Shown: one piece after another, positions 21,184-21,344 of the stretch
How positions within the stretch are numbered: the first letter of the stretch is position 1
Layout: every line of letters begins with the position of its first letter
DNA from: an uncultured Clostridia bacterium
GTDB lineage: Bacteria; Bacillota; Clostridia; Lachnospirales; Lachnospiraceae
DNA: 21,344 bases
NCBI GenBank assembly: GCA_947304065.1
Contig: CAMZAI010000017.1
Span: forward strand, 1 to 21,344
Direction: 5' to 3'
Position numbers and translations under genes: made by a program
Notes under the pieces: generated by a model
What the model saw: the letters and a program-made list of their open reading frames with translations, nothing else
Told to the model about the DNA's origin: nothing
Databases searched by the model: none

Positions 21184-21233
21184 CGTCACCGGGAAAGTGC
21201 ATTGGAACGTTTGCACTTTCCCGGATCGTGACG
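21184..21233 (-). repeat. Stem-loop 2: long inverted repeat in the spacer
   Basis: CCGGGAAAGTGCA (21189-21201) and TGCACTTTCCCGG (21212-21224) form a perfect 13-bp stem with a 10-nt loop. CGTCA (21184-21188) and TGACG (21229-21233) extend it past a 4-nt bulge. On the transcribed strand no T-run follows, so it is probably not a simple terminator. Confidence 0.85.
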
Positions 21234-21236
21234 CGG

Positions 21237-21261
21237 TACGTGTTCAAAGAACGAACACGTA
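21237..21261 (-). repeat. Stem-loop 1 directly after the solute-binding protein stop codon
   Basis: TACGTGTTC (21237-21245) and GAACACGTA (21253-21261) form a perfect 9-bp stem with a 7-nt loop, starting one base after the TAA of the upstream gene. No T-run follows. The likely role is protection of the upstream mRNA from 3' exonucleases. Confidence 0.8.
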
Positions 21262-21262
21262 T

Positions 21263-21344
21263 TTACTGACCCTGATAATACGCTACTAATCTGTCCCAAG
21301 CGGCCTGCTTGTTGTCAAGGTAAAGGCCGTTGTTCCAGGTCTCG
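21263..21344 (-). CDS. C-terminal fragment, probable ABC solute-binding protein
   Basis: Only the last 26 codons and the stop are inside the window. Read on the minus strand they end NGLYLDNKQAAWDRLVAYYQGQ. This resembles the C-terminus of extracellular sugar-binding lipoproteins, where a final helix begins after a 'G-x-Y-L' segment. The hairpin-rich spacer and the downstream ATPase genes support this, but the fragment is too short for a firm family call. The 5' part lies beyond position 21344. Confidence 0.55.
   Translation of the reverse strand, partial: ETWNNGLYLDNKQAAWDRLVAYYQGQ

Noticed and set aside
21184..21261. Stem-loops as Rho-independent terminators
   Set aside because: No T-run follows either stem on the transcribed strand.

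Overview
The window looks like chromosomal DNA of a pectin-degrading Firmicute of the class Clostridia, probably Lachnospiraceae. This assignment is inference. It rests on AGGAGG-type ribosome binding sites, MsmX/UgpC-type ABC ATPases, a Cthe_2159-type lipoprotein, LacI-type control of a uronate operon, and a gene style typical of gut or rumen clostridia. Nearly everything is on the minus strand; only three genes (MOSC protein, DUF2161 protein, LacI regulator) are on the plus strand. Genes are tightly packed, often with 4-bp ATGA overlaps, and no gene-free stretch exceeds about 250 bp. I saw no tRNA, rRNA, CRISPR array, transposase or phage gene.

Region 1 (1-5656, all minus, read from right to left): a small protein of unknown function, SurE nucleotidase, a HAD 5'-nucleotidase fused to a guanylate-kinase-like domain with a broken Walker A motif, two tandem DHH/DHHA1 phosphoesterases of the NrnA (nanoRNase/pAp phosphatase) type, an RDD-family membrane protein, and a sugar-type ABC ATPase cut by the window edge. 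The first five form a nucleotide and short-RNA turnover neighbourhood.

Region 2 (5768-8842): a MOSC-domain protein (+), a pair of translationally coupled lipoprotein genes (a ComEC-like metallo-beta-lactamase-fold protein and a Cthe_2159-like carbohydrate-binding beta-helix protein, both minus), and a DUF2161 PD-(D/E)XK-like protein (+).

Region 3 (8843-16619): a galacturonate/pectin operon on the minus strand in the order uxaB, uxaA, GH28 polygalacturonase, sugar phosphate isomerase/epimerase-like protein, GH105 unsaturated galacturonyl hydrolase. A LacI-family regulator is transcribed divergently from it. Both promoters are readable, and each side of the intergenic region carries the same TGTAA-N4-TTACA operator. 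None of the enzymes has a visible signal peptide, so imported oligogalacturonides would be cut in the cytoplasm. Galacturonate would then go through UxaB and UxaA to 2-keto-3-deoxygluconate. UxaC, KdgK, KdgA and the pectate lyases are not in the window.

Region 4 (16631-21344, all minus): the last 26 codons of a probable solute-binding protein, a 170-bp spacer with strong stem-loops, then two consecutive modules of 'two small four-helix membrane proteins plus one MsmX/UgpC-type ATPase'. A strong hairpin terminator shared with the convergent LacI gene closes the region. The small membrane proteins lack the size and the EAA loop of MalF/MalG permeases, and three of the four appear to be paralogues. 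This is the best candidate in the window for an undescribed system.
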